Shown here one piece after another: positions 55,431-64,000 of a stretch of 64,000 bases of DNA. The stretch's first letter is position 1, and each line of letters begins with the position of its first letter. The notes below the pieces were generated by a model, which was not told the DNA's origin, did not search any database, and saw nothing but the letters and a program-made list of their open reading frames with translations. The stretch is from Morinoia aosen (lineage: Eukaryota > Arthropoda > Malacostraca > Amphipoda > Talitridae): NCBI GenBank assembly GCA_030386875.1, contig CM059576.1, positions 17,922,058 through 17,986,057 of the forward strand. The letters are read 5' to 3'. The position numbers and the translations under genes were made by a program.

Positions 55431-58040
55431 AATTTATCTTCATCGGTGTGCCCAAAACCGTGCCTTATCTTCCGTACCTCATCGGTGTAGAAATCTGTTC
55501 ATCAGTGACGGGTTTAGCTGCAGAAACATTGGGGAATTTCGCAAAGTGGACATTTGTAACGGAGCGTATCCACAATACGTCACTTCAAGCTGGACGAAGA
55601 AGTGAATTTCTTGTCATGTAAAAGTAGCAGATTTTCTGCGGTCTTGGTTCCACAAACTGTTTCATGAACAAATGGGAGGGTGAAAATTTTCCAGTCATGG
55701 CTGCTTTCTGAGCGATAGAAACACGGCAGCCAATGGCTTCGTGGCGTGGGGGATGTACAATTAATGACAGATTTATACGCTTTTAAAATTAAAAACAGAT
55801 TTATACGACGTCATTTCATTGAGTAGAAAGACTGATAGCCCCACAGGATCGAAAGCATAGCTTCATTAACACTGACCGCAACGTGGGCCACCGGTGGCCA
55901 CGGCGGGGACCTTCATAAAGCTGCTCACCGAACTGCAGTCACGGACTCAATTTCCATTAATACTTTATCAAAGGCCCGATCCAGTTCTTGTTCGCTATTT
56001 TCAATATTGCTTACTTCAATTGAATTCAAATTTGGGTTAAATGTTAACATTACCCGCTAAATAACGGTGTCAGCAGCAGCACCACAACACACGAGGTTTG
56101 GCAGTAGTAACTACCCGTAAAATCTGCAGAGTCAACAAGTCTACAGTAAAGCTGGATTTGGCCAGAATGGACATGTGACTCCAGTTGTTAGGGTTTGCTT
56201 CCTGTTTACGTTCTTAGAGTCATAAATACAAACGTACTCTGGGGTTATGCACCCTACCCAACATTTCTCCTAAACGCAACAGCCTAGACTTCATTCGACA
56301 TTTGTCCGGTACGGCAATGGCATAATGAGTTTCATTATGTGTCACATAATGGGCGATGAATATCATAGCTCGTCAACAAAAAAAGGTATAAGAGAAAGCT
56401 ACCCTTGTCGCTAAACGTTGCTTCCGATGTGACCGAAACATTCTTACTGCACTCTTGCACACTAGTAATTTTTCTAAGGGTAACTAAAACAAGACCACTT
56501 CCATTGAATGATCTAAAGGTAACTCTAACAAGACGAATATTTTTTCTCCGATTCATGCAATGAATTAGAGGTGGACCGAATCTTCGCATCCGCGTATATT
56601 CGCAAGTTTTCCAATATTCGCATTCACATGTAAACCTGCGAATATTTAGGCGTTTTCTTCCACCCTCCACCGACTGCAGCTGTGAGAGCAGGCAGCACAT
56701 TACAGCTGTGGTGGCTGTACATGGCATCACCGACGTACGTCACGTTTGGTGTCATATGTGACCAGACAATACTGTGCAATTATTGTAAATTTGCAATGCA
56801 GGCAAGTCAGCGAGAGCTTCACTCGAGTGCGGTCATTACGGGTTCTTCTCTGCCCCGTCATCTGTTGTCACCTGCGATCGTGTATATTTTGCTCTGGAAC
56901 TGCGGGGAAATGTTCAAGTAATTAAAACAGCTTTGAAAAGCGTTGATGATTGGATGCCTAGGCGTCACTGAACGTATTCGGACCCACAATGTGTCCATTG
57001 TACTAGACTTAATTGAGAAACAGTCTGCTGGATCGCTTGTGGTAAATAAATGGTTAAATGCAAATTTGCACTTCCGGTTCCGAGTGAACTTCATTACCGG
57101 AAGCCAAGGCCGCTCCTGTGCCTGTCCCGCTGCCTCTGATCTTCGTCTCGCTTTGTCTTGCTTGACCCCGTGCCGTGCAGCATCTCCGACCGACGCTTCC
57201 CACATTGACTAGCGAGCGGCCGTACCAGTGAAGCTTGTAGACTACAACGCATAGGTAGCTTATTCTAATCCCATTCTAACGTGATAGTCCTACATATTAG
57301 GTTCTAATATTTCACTTCATTAAACGGTTTGTCGTACGCACAGTTGCAGTAAGGTTTACTAATCTGTTCCTTCCTAACGGTAATTTTAATTCATAGATTA
57401 GGTTATTAAGTTATGAACACACACAGATGATTCATCAGTACAACCCGTTTGCTGTTGGTAGGGATAACTGATGCACTTTGATGATATAACGAGGATAAAT
57501 ACCCGACACACATGTTTGTTGCAGGCCGCCTTCTGTTTGTTCCCTATTTACATTGCTAGAGTCATAATTACCAACGTGCTGTGAGGTCATGTGCCACAAA
57601 CATGCACCTAGCTACTAAATGCACCGTTTCATCAACTAATCTTGTTCAAAATTAGATACGTAAAGCATTATATTTAGGACATTTAGTTGTAACTATCACT
57701 TCCTAGCAGGCTACAGAAAGTTTATCTGATGATCGTACTAAAATTTCCATGAAAGTGCGCGAAAAATTATTAATGCGTAACAAATCTATTTAACTAGCAA
57801 TAAAACGTAAAATCTAAAGGTTTTACCCACTTTTCCAGTTAGAAAGAAGCTTCCTCCTCCTCTTCTTCCTTCTTTTTATATTGTTTTTTATTCAATTCTT
57901 GACTAAGCTACCGTGGTGGCTTCCAATTTGTGCAATCTATGTTCTCTAACGTAAATTTTGATCGCATTCGTGCATAGAGTGTTGTTCTTATTAACGAAAT
58001 CCTGTTTTTTGTTTCTATGTAGTTAGGGTCGAAAAAATCC
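55431..58040. repeat. Repeat-rich DNA without a supported gene
   Basis: Modules shared with 51.5-54.3 kb recur near 56220-56260 and 57570-57610. The minus frame at 56858-57205 and plus frame at 56682-56921 show no recognisable domain. A CGAATATT/AATATTCGC-rich palindromic patch lies at 56580-56655. Confidence 0.35.
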
Positions 58041-58283
58041 TCAAGCTGCAGCCGAAGAATGCGGCGTCGACAAAAGCTGCATCATGAACTCTGGAAGCAG
58101 CGGACGTTTGGACTGACCGCCGCACGTTTCTACAGATACTGCGTACCGGAATTTTTCAGGCACTGTTTCTATCTTGGAAGAAGCATCTTGAACAAACAGT
58201 CTCGCCACTTCATGTTAATCTTTTCATGCTGCTCTTCTTTCACGAAGGTTGAGAAATGCATTGAATATGGTATTATTGGATAA
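58041..58283 (+). other. Short open frame after an acceptor-like site
   Basis: TTTTTTGTTTCTATGTAG precedes a GC-richer frame (from 58059: MRRRQKLHHELWKQRTFGLT, then RYCVPEFFRHCFY). It could be an exon or a repeat; no domain is recognised. Confidence 0.2.
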
Positions 58284-58869
58284 CATTTACTAAGACCTTT
58301 CAATGCAAACTCTAGTAGTTTTTGAGACATATTGTGTTGACATTTCTCAGGAGAATGCTTTCTGCAGCTGCAGCATAATATAACTCATTGATATTGACAT
58401 AGTTTGAGGGGTTGCCTACATTTATTTTGCAATTGCCATTCGAAATCAACAGATCCCATTTTATGGAGTTGTCCATAATAATTCTCACTGCAGTGAAATC
58501 GAAATACATTTTTGATATTTTCAAACAAATTCCGTTTCATTTACCTCGCATTTATATGAATAGTTTTGTAACTGTCATAAATAAGGCTAATATTTGTTTT
58601 TTAGAGTATAGTTTCCTAACTTATTTGTACAAATATTTTGTACGTACCAAAATTCGGCGCTTTAGGCTACCGTCGTACCAAATGTACAACAACAGAGTGA
58701 CATTTGGGGCATATCGTACTAATGTGAACGAACGTACCAGTTACGAACACCTTGCTTCCCAGGCGTCAGTCAAAAACGCCGGGCAAAAATAAGTAAACAA
58801 ATTTACTCCTCGTCCCACTCCTGGTGACTCCGCTGGATTTTCATTCTTTCCAACTTACTCGTAGGGTAC

Positions 58870-59350
58870 CGTAACGATTGCCGCCCACTATCACACTACC
58901 GCCCGCGCACATTCAAAACGCTCCTATTTTCTTTCAGATCACAGTGTCGTGAGCACGTACTTGCTGGTACGAACCATAAAAACCCCAGTTTCAGGAGATC
59001 TCCTCAGATTTCAAATAAGTTTTATGATAAAATCGAAAAAAAATAGTTATTGTATGCAACTACGTATCAGATCGCATTAGAATCGAATCGTGCGCAAAAC
59101 TAGCTTGCGTGAAAGTAAAGTTAAACAGTCATTCACTATGTTGCCTGTGGCGAGACACAGATCGAAACGTAAACAAACTATGCCAGATACTAATTTTGCG
59201 CTGAGTAATTAGAATGCTAAATTATTAGGTAGGCGGTAATTGTAGAAAGAAATTTGTCATTCTTCAAAAACCGCCCTGAGCGATGATTGGTGGGCGGTGT
59301 TTAGATACAACTAATAAAAATGCCGCTGTCTTACAGAATTACCGCCCATA
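58870..59350. repeat. CCGCCC/GGCGGT-boxed palindromic repeat
   Basis: GATTGCCGCCC and CTACCGCCCG lie at 58878-58905. An inverted pair GGCGGTAATT (about 59233) and AATTACCGCC (about 59336) encloses a second pair, ACCGCCC (59270) and GGGCGGT (59291). Looks like a small hairpin-forming element or its remnants. Confidence 0.4.
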
Positions 59351-59772
59351 ATTTATATTTATTTCTTACGAGTAGTCTTATAGTCTTTACTATTACTTGT
59401 TTTCATGTTAGTATTGTTTTATTTGTTTTTGTGTTTGTTTAGCCTAATTTTTCATGTATTAGGGTTGTAGCCTCATCAGCAAACGTGCTAGCGATGACGA
59501 GTGAAGTGTTGAAAGCCTATGAAATCTTCTGCAAAATGTGACATACAGAAAAACAAAAACTAAAAACATTTATTTCAGGAATAATTTCCAGTAGTGTTCT
59601 ACATAGGCCTATTCGCTTCTCCATGCTTTGCCAAACATTATTACGTCTACGTAGTAGGCCTAACAGTTTTAGCCATTAGGTAGGCCTAGATATGAAATTA
59701 CAGCTTCTTTGATAGGTAGGTATACTCGTAGCTAGCTAGGCCCATAAAAATAAAAAGAGACAATGAGCAAAG
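59351..59772. other. Unannotated AT-rich DNA
   Basis: No gene or clear repeat recognised. Confidence 0.4.
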
Positions 59773-60050
59773 GACTTTTCACCCCACAATGAAAATGCAT
59801 CGTCCATGAATTTGCGTTATCTCTTATAATTATCATTACATGTATTGTCAAATGTAGATTAAGCAAGATTAGGAGTACATTGCCCTCAATCATTTCTTTT
59901 CGACTAGTGACACGAGTTTTTCAATACTCGTGTGTGTGTATCATCTAAGTGTATTAATTTTAAGATATTTAAAAACCAATGATTGTAATATTGTACAATC
60001 TCTATTGGAAATGAAGTTTTTTCTTTCTTTCTTTCTTTTCTTTTCTTTAT
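59773..60050 (+). repeat. 5'-truncated 3' end of the CR1-like LINE
   Basis: About 275 bp matching the reverse complement of 12839-13110 almost base for base (TTTCACCCCACAATGAAAAT, GTGACACGAGTTTTTCAATA, AAAACCAATGATTGTAATAT), ending TATTGGAAATGAAG and a TTTC-rich tail. A typical dead-on-arrival LINE insertion. Confidence 0.85.
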
Positions 60051-60079
60051 AGTGTTCAACAGTTCAAGATATGATGTAC

Positions 60080-60375
60080 CGTTTGTTTTTCTGTGATACA
60101 GAACCAATGAGTGCTTTAAGGATTTTGTTTTTTACGCACGGAGTAAGCTGTGATACTGTTATTTTCTTTATTGTGGTTATTGAGGTCATCAACATTGAAG
60201 TTAATTTCAATTTAGTACAGAATTTCGTTAAAAGGTTCAAAATAAGTTTGTTTTTCTGTGATACCTACAAAAGAAAATGAGTGGTTTAAGGAATGTGTTT
60301 TTTTATGCACGGAGTAGGTATGCTGTGTTATTGTTATTTTCTTAATAATGTTGACGCGATCATCAACATTAAAAC
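60080..60375. repeat. Tandem duplication of about 167 bp
   Basis: GTTTGTTTTTCTGTGATAC, GAGTG-TTTAAGGA, TTTTT-A-GCACGGAGTA and GATCATCAACATT-like sequence occur at 60088-60205 and again at 60247-60370. It lies between two LINE 3' ends that face each other. Confidence 0.6.
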
Positions 60376-60475
60376 AAAAAAAAAAAAACGTTTATTTCCA
60401 AGTTGCCACATGAGATACATATGCCAACATATTGGCTTTTAAAAGTTCCTTAATATAAGACGTCCTAAAACAAAA

Positions 60476-60905
60476 GATCCATACGAGGAGTATTAATTGA
60501 CAAACCATCCGAGGTGTACAAATAGATAAGCCATACGAGGCATAATAATCGACAAACTGTACGAGGTGTGCTAATAGATAAACTATCAGAGGTGTACAAA
60601 TAGATAGACCATACGAGGCATATTAATAGACATAATATACGAGGCGTACTATAATAGACAAACCATACGTGGTGTGCTAATAGTCTAACAAAGTTCCATA
60701 CGAGGAATACTAATTGACAAACCATACGAGGTGTACAAATAGATAAGCCATACGAGGCATAATAATAGACAAACTATACGAGATGTACTATTAGACAATA
60801 CTATCATAGGTGTACAGATAGATAGACCATACGAGGCATATTAATAGAAAAAATATACGAGGTGTACTAATAGACAAACCATACGGGGCGTGCTAATAGT
60901 TTAAC
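60476..60905. repeat. Minisatellite, ~26-bp unit in a ~217-bp higher-order repeat
   Basis: About 16 units of CCATACGAGGTGTACTAATAG-like sequence. Sets of about eight units repeat as a block: the order starting CCATACGAGGAGTATTAATTG at 60479 recurs from about 60696 with the same sequence of variants (GTGTACAAATAGATAAG, GCATAATAAT, and so on). Confidence 0.8.
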
Positions 60906-60984
60906 TCTGTCAAGGGTAGTTGAATGAGAAATATTATCTCTTGGATATTTTATATTCCAAGAGATTCCGGTACAGCGCTTCTTG

Positions 60985-61125
60985 CCTTTTTCCTACTTCG
61001 ATAATTTCAACTAAGAACTTAGCAGTTTCGAAGAATTCTTTAGTAGTTTTCGAATTATTTATAAGATCATCGAAGTAGGAAAAATACAAAAAAACGCTAC
61101 ACCGTACTAGATTGAAACACCACCG
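60985..61125. repeat. Inverted repeat in the LINE 3' UTR
   Basis: TTTTTCCTACTTCGAT near 60989 pairs with ATCGAAGTAGGAAAAA near 61069, with outer arms GTACAGCG / CGCTACACCGTAC. It could form a hairpin of roughly 35 bp per arm around a loop that is itself partly palindromic. Confidence 0.55.
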
Positions 61126-61489
61126 TAAATGACAATCAAGTATTGAGAAAAAGATAGTCCGGAAATAATTTGTAAAGAACATCGCGCAACACAGCACGCA
61201 CATCTAGAAATGCGTAAACAAACTTACACTCAAAAATGAAATGCATGGCTTGTTCGGCATACAAATATAGAGATAATTTTTGCACGAGGGCTTTATTTCC
61301 TTTGTCTGTTTATACTTTTTAATTTCTTCTGTTCACAGAAATGCCCTTCGGGGTCGTGATAGATCGATTTATAAATCATTAAGCATTCGCAATCTATTTG
61401 TTTATTTCTGAAATTTGGTGCAGTGTTATCTGATCGCAGAGCTTTAGGTAAAATGTAATGTGTCTTGAGGTTTTGCTTTTTATGCAAAT

Positions 61490-62650
61490 AGTAGAAATAG
61501 AAACCGATATATGTACATGTGCGCATATATGTGTGCGAAACGTGTGCATGTTTACACTGATACATAGACATTTATGTTTGCGTGCGCACACATACATACT
61601 CACGCACACACCAACACACATGTTCATTTATATACGTATTGAAAATGAATATAAGAAAAATGCTAATAGACATGAAAAATAGTCTTACTCTTTCAATATT
61701 TAAAATGACAGCCCAAGCTCTGATGAACCGTAAGAAATAACCTGAGGAAAGATAAGGAATAGAAAAAGGACTTCGAAAAACGTATAAATGGAATGGTTTT
61801 TTAATTTCCTCAAGGAAATTTTGAGAAAACTCAAGTTACCGCCGAGGAACAACAACAACAACAAAAAACATATATCTTCAATTTATCATATCATATATCA
61901 TATCTTCTCGATATTCTCTGCAACATCATGCGGACATGGGTACATGGGATAAAATGGAGATACAGTGTAGGCCAGTTACCACTCATGATTGACAAATATC
62001 TACAAAATTTTGGCAGAAATGCGCAAACAAACAAAATTTATAGCTTTTACAACATACGGTCAGAAAGATAATTTTACCACGATTCATACGCTCAAATTAC
62101 GAATAATTTCATTAATTGTATTTGTCATAAATCCGATTCACAGAGACGTCCTCTGGGGAAGTGGGAGATCTATTTTTGAATCATTTCGCTAGTGCAATAA
62201 AATTTATTACCCGGATGTTTTTTGTGTAGAGAAATGAAATAGAAACATGTATATCTGTTTATAGAGATATATATATACCTACATACGTACACACACATAT
62301 TAATATATGTACTTATTGAGAATGAAATATAAGAAAAAAAATACAAATATAAAATAAGAGGATAGAAACAACCTACCATCTATTACACCGATCATGACAG
62401 TTGAGCTCATTGTAATCGTAAGAAATTATTCGAAAAAAATAACAAAAAGGAAAAGAAGACTTCGGAAGACGTAAAATGAACTGGTTTTTAGTTTCTTCAT
62501 AGAAATTTTTAAGAAAACTCAGGTTACAGTCAAGAAACAACACAACTCTTCAGCATTATACGGACATGTGTACATGGGATAAAATGGAGTAACATTGTAG
62601 CCGGATATCACATCTGAGTGGAGAATATTTACAAAATTTGGCACATATAG
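61490..62650. repeat. Tandem ~680-bp duplication with CA/TA microsatellites in the LINE 3' UTR
   Basis: 61620-62040 and 62290-62650 share an ordered series: GAAAATGAATATAAGAAAAA, GACTTCGAAAAACGTA/GACTTCGGAAGACGTA, AGAAAACTCAAGTTAC/AGAAAACTCAGGTTAC, GGACATG-GTACATGGGATAA. A third partial match is at about 63110-63185. Purine/pyrimidine and CA tracts lie at 61560-61640 and 62270-62310. Confidence 0.6.
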
Positions 62651-63254
62651 GTAGATTAAGCAATGGTCCAAAGTGATAATTTTGATTACAGAAATTAACA
62701 GTTTTTTCGATTTTAAAGTTTAGTGCTGGTGTGCACTGAACGCACGGAAAAATATTAAAAGACTAAATGAAAATGCTTAAATTTACCCCTCCCCCCAGCT
62801 CAGCCGAAATCGATTGAAAACATCTTCGAGAATGATTTTGAAATAACGAGACAACGTTAGCCAAAATTTAATTCATTATAAACTTTGCACAACCCTCACA
62901 TCTATAAACCTGTATCTTAGTGTACACACAAAATGTATTTCAGAGTATGTTTTCCATACGGATGTTAAATATTAATACAGAAAAGAAAAAATAACAAAAT
63001 AAAGATGAGGAAATACTCCTAGTTATGGAAAAAACGTTCATTCTGCTGTATTGAACTCACGGCTGGGGTGCTCATTATTGTCGACAGAAATAGTTAAGAT
63101 GAATGCACGAATGGCTTAGCAAACGTAAAATGAAATAGTTTCTAATTTTCTAACAGAAATTTCAGGAAAATTAAAATTTCTGGTAGATGGGAATTCACAC
63201 CGAAATGCTGCAGGGCTATAGAGATGCAAAATGACGTGACACATTTACTCTAAA

Positions 63255-64000
63255 TTCTTATACAGTTTTAGAGTTTTTGATATGCTGGGGAAGCTTGTTC
63301 CACAAAAAAGCTCCAGAAACTGAGAGAGATTTTGTCACACGTTAGATGAACGGTAACTGACTAAAACATCATTCCTCCGATTTGGTTTTTTGTTTGGGAT
63401 ATTAGATGGAAAAAATTTTACCACCTCTGCATTACTTTGGGGGAGGTACAGCGAGGGGAACACTCGTCGAGCTTTTTGAATCATGAATCTGTTCGGTATT
63501 GGGATCCAGTCGAGTTTTCTTAAAAGAGGGGTGACATGATCGTATTTATTGAAATTTCCTTTGCACACCACTTTGGCGGCGAAGTTTAGACATTTTTGCA
63601 ACTCTTCCTGACGATATTGAGGTAAATTTCCCCATACAAGACTGCAGTAGTCCAGGCGCGATAAAACTAAAGACTGAATCACTAATAATCTAGATTTTTC
63701 GTCAAGTGTGTTCTTAATGCGATGAAAGAACATTAAGGTTCCGTTTATTTTGTTGCACATTGTTTCGACGTGTGAATTGAAAGTCATATTTTTGTCAAAC
63801 CAAACACCTAGATTTTTTACCGTCTCTACTGGTTCAATTGTATCGTCTCCAAATGTTAGCTGGAATGGTGGTAAATTTTTAGTCGCATTCTGTGATCCAA
63901 AAATAATGCATTGCGTTTTACTTGCGTTAAGTTTGAGGCCATTATGGTCATACCACAATTTCAGATTTCTCAGAAGGTTTTCAGCGTTGGCTTGTGTTTC
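63255..64000 (-). pseudogene. CR1-like LINE ORF2, C-terminal part
   Basis: Open from the window edge (beyond 64000) to 63335, encoding the segment after the RT active site: WYDHNGLKLNASKTQCIIFG, VKNLGVWFDKNMTFNSHVET, SRLDYCSLVWGNLPQY and NFAAKVVCKGNF. These match the element at 12839-22325 over the whole length. A frameshift near 63355 hides the true C-terminus, which continues in the next frame as SLSVSGAFLWNKLPQHIKN to about 63255. The catalytic part of RT lies outside the window. Confidence 0.88.

Larger units (their letters stand above)
60376..64000 (-). mobile_element. Second CR1-like LINE copy, runs off the window
   Basis: The minus-strand element's 3' end is at about 60376: GGAAATAAACG followed by a T-run on the minus strand. 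Its 3' UTR spans 60400-63250 and contains the C-terminal part of ORF2 upstream (63255-64000). The ORF2 protein is closely similar to that of the element at 12839-22325. The UTR is about 2.9 kb, longer than in the first copy, because of a minisatellite and a ~680-bp tandem duplication. Confidence 0.85.

Noticed and set aside
56335-57212. Host genes in the open frames near 56.3-57.2 kb
   Set aside because: Frames on both strands overlap each other, show no domain, and lie among transposon modules.
60476-60905. CRISPR-like array of regular repeats
   Set aside because: The ~26-bp units are directly tandem with no unique spacers, lie in a eukaryotic LINE UTR, and no cas genes exist here.

Overview
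The window looks like repeat-rich, AT-rich metazoan nuclear DNA, most likely from an arthropod. The reasons are the Copia element with a copia-style half-tRNA primer-binding site, CR1-like and I-like non-LTR elements, a Ty3/Gypsy element, Penelope-like elements, a tRNA-derived SINE and several foldback repeats. Nothing resembles bacterial operons. Reading frames other than the transposon genes are short, and host coding sequence is limited to a few possible exons. The species cannot be told from what I can see.

Layout. 1-9.5 kb: degraded repeats, including a remnant encoding a repetitive peptide, two foldback/MITE copies and a larger palindromic repeat cluster. It also holds an inverted 5' fragment of the I-like LINE found again at 31.5-38.6 kb. 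9.5-24.7 kb: one minus-strand Copia element with both LTRs, split by two later insertions. The larger insertion (12839-22325) is a near full-length non-LTR element whose ORF2 carries an OTU-like cysteine protease, an APE endonuclease and a reverse transcriptase. That LINE is itself interrupted by a small Penelope-like insertion whose 5' end is a copy of 81 bp of the LINE's own RT gene. The smaller insertion (22978-24186) splits gag and has a 6-bp target duplication. 24.7-31.5 kb: mostly non-repetitive DNA with two possible host exons whose phases match across a 4.3-kb gap, plus a LINE 3' fragment and a possible LTR. 31.5-38.6 kb: an I-like LINE with ~175-bp monomers in front of ORF1, interrupted by a Penelope-like element with hammerhead-ribozyme cores in inverted arms. 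39-42.3 kb: AT-rich unique DNA. 42271-46810: a young, internally deleted Ty3/Gypsy element (908-bp LTRs, TACAA duplications) whose domain order appears to be PR-IN-RT-RH. 47.8-57.7 kb: a mosaic of repeated DNA-transposon modules, including an element flanked by TTAA that is built of ~690-bp palindromic tandem units, and a SINE. 59.8-64 kb: two LINE copies meeting tail to tail; the second belongs to the same CR1-like family and runs off the end of the window with long, repeat-laden 3' UTR sequence.

The genes are retroelement machinery rather than a cellular pathway. Nearly all are broken by frameshifts, stops, deletions or nested insertions. The nesting gives a relative chronology: Copia first, then the CR1-like LINE, then the Penelope insertion. 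The most unusual items are the OTU-APE-RT LINE, the chimeric Penelope insertion, the Gypsy domain order and the palindromic tandem TTAA element.
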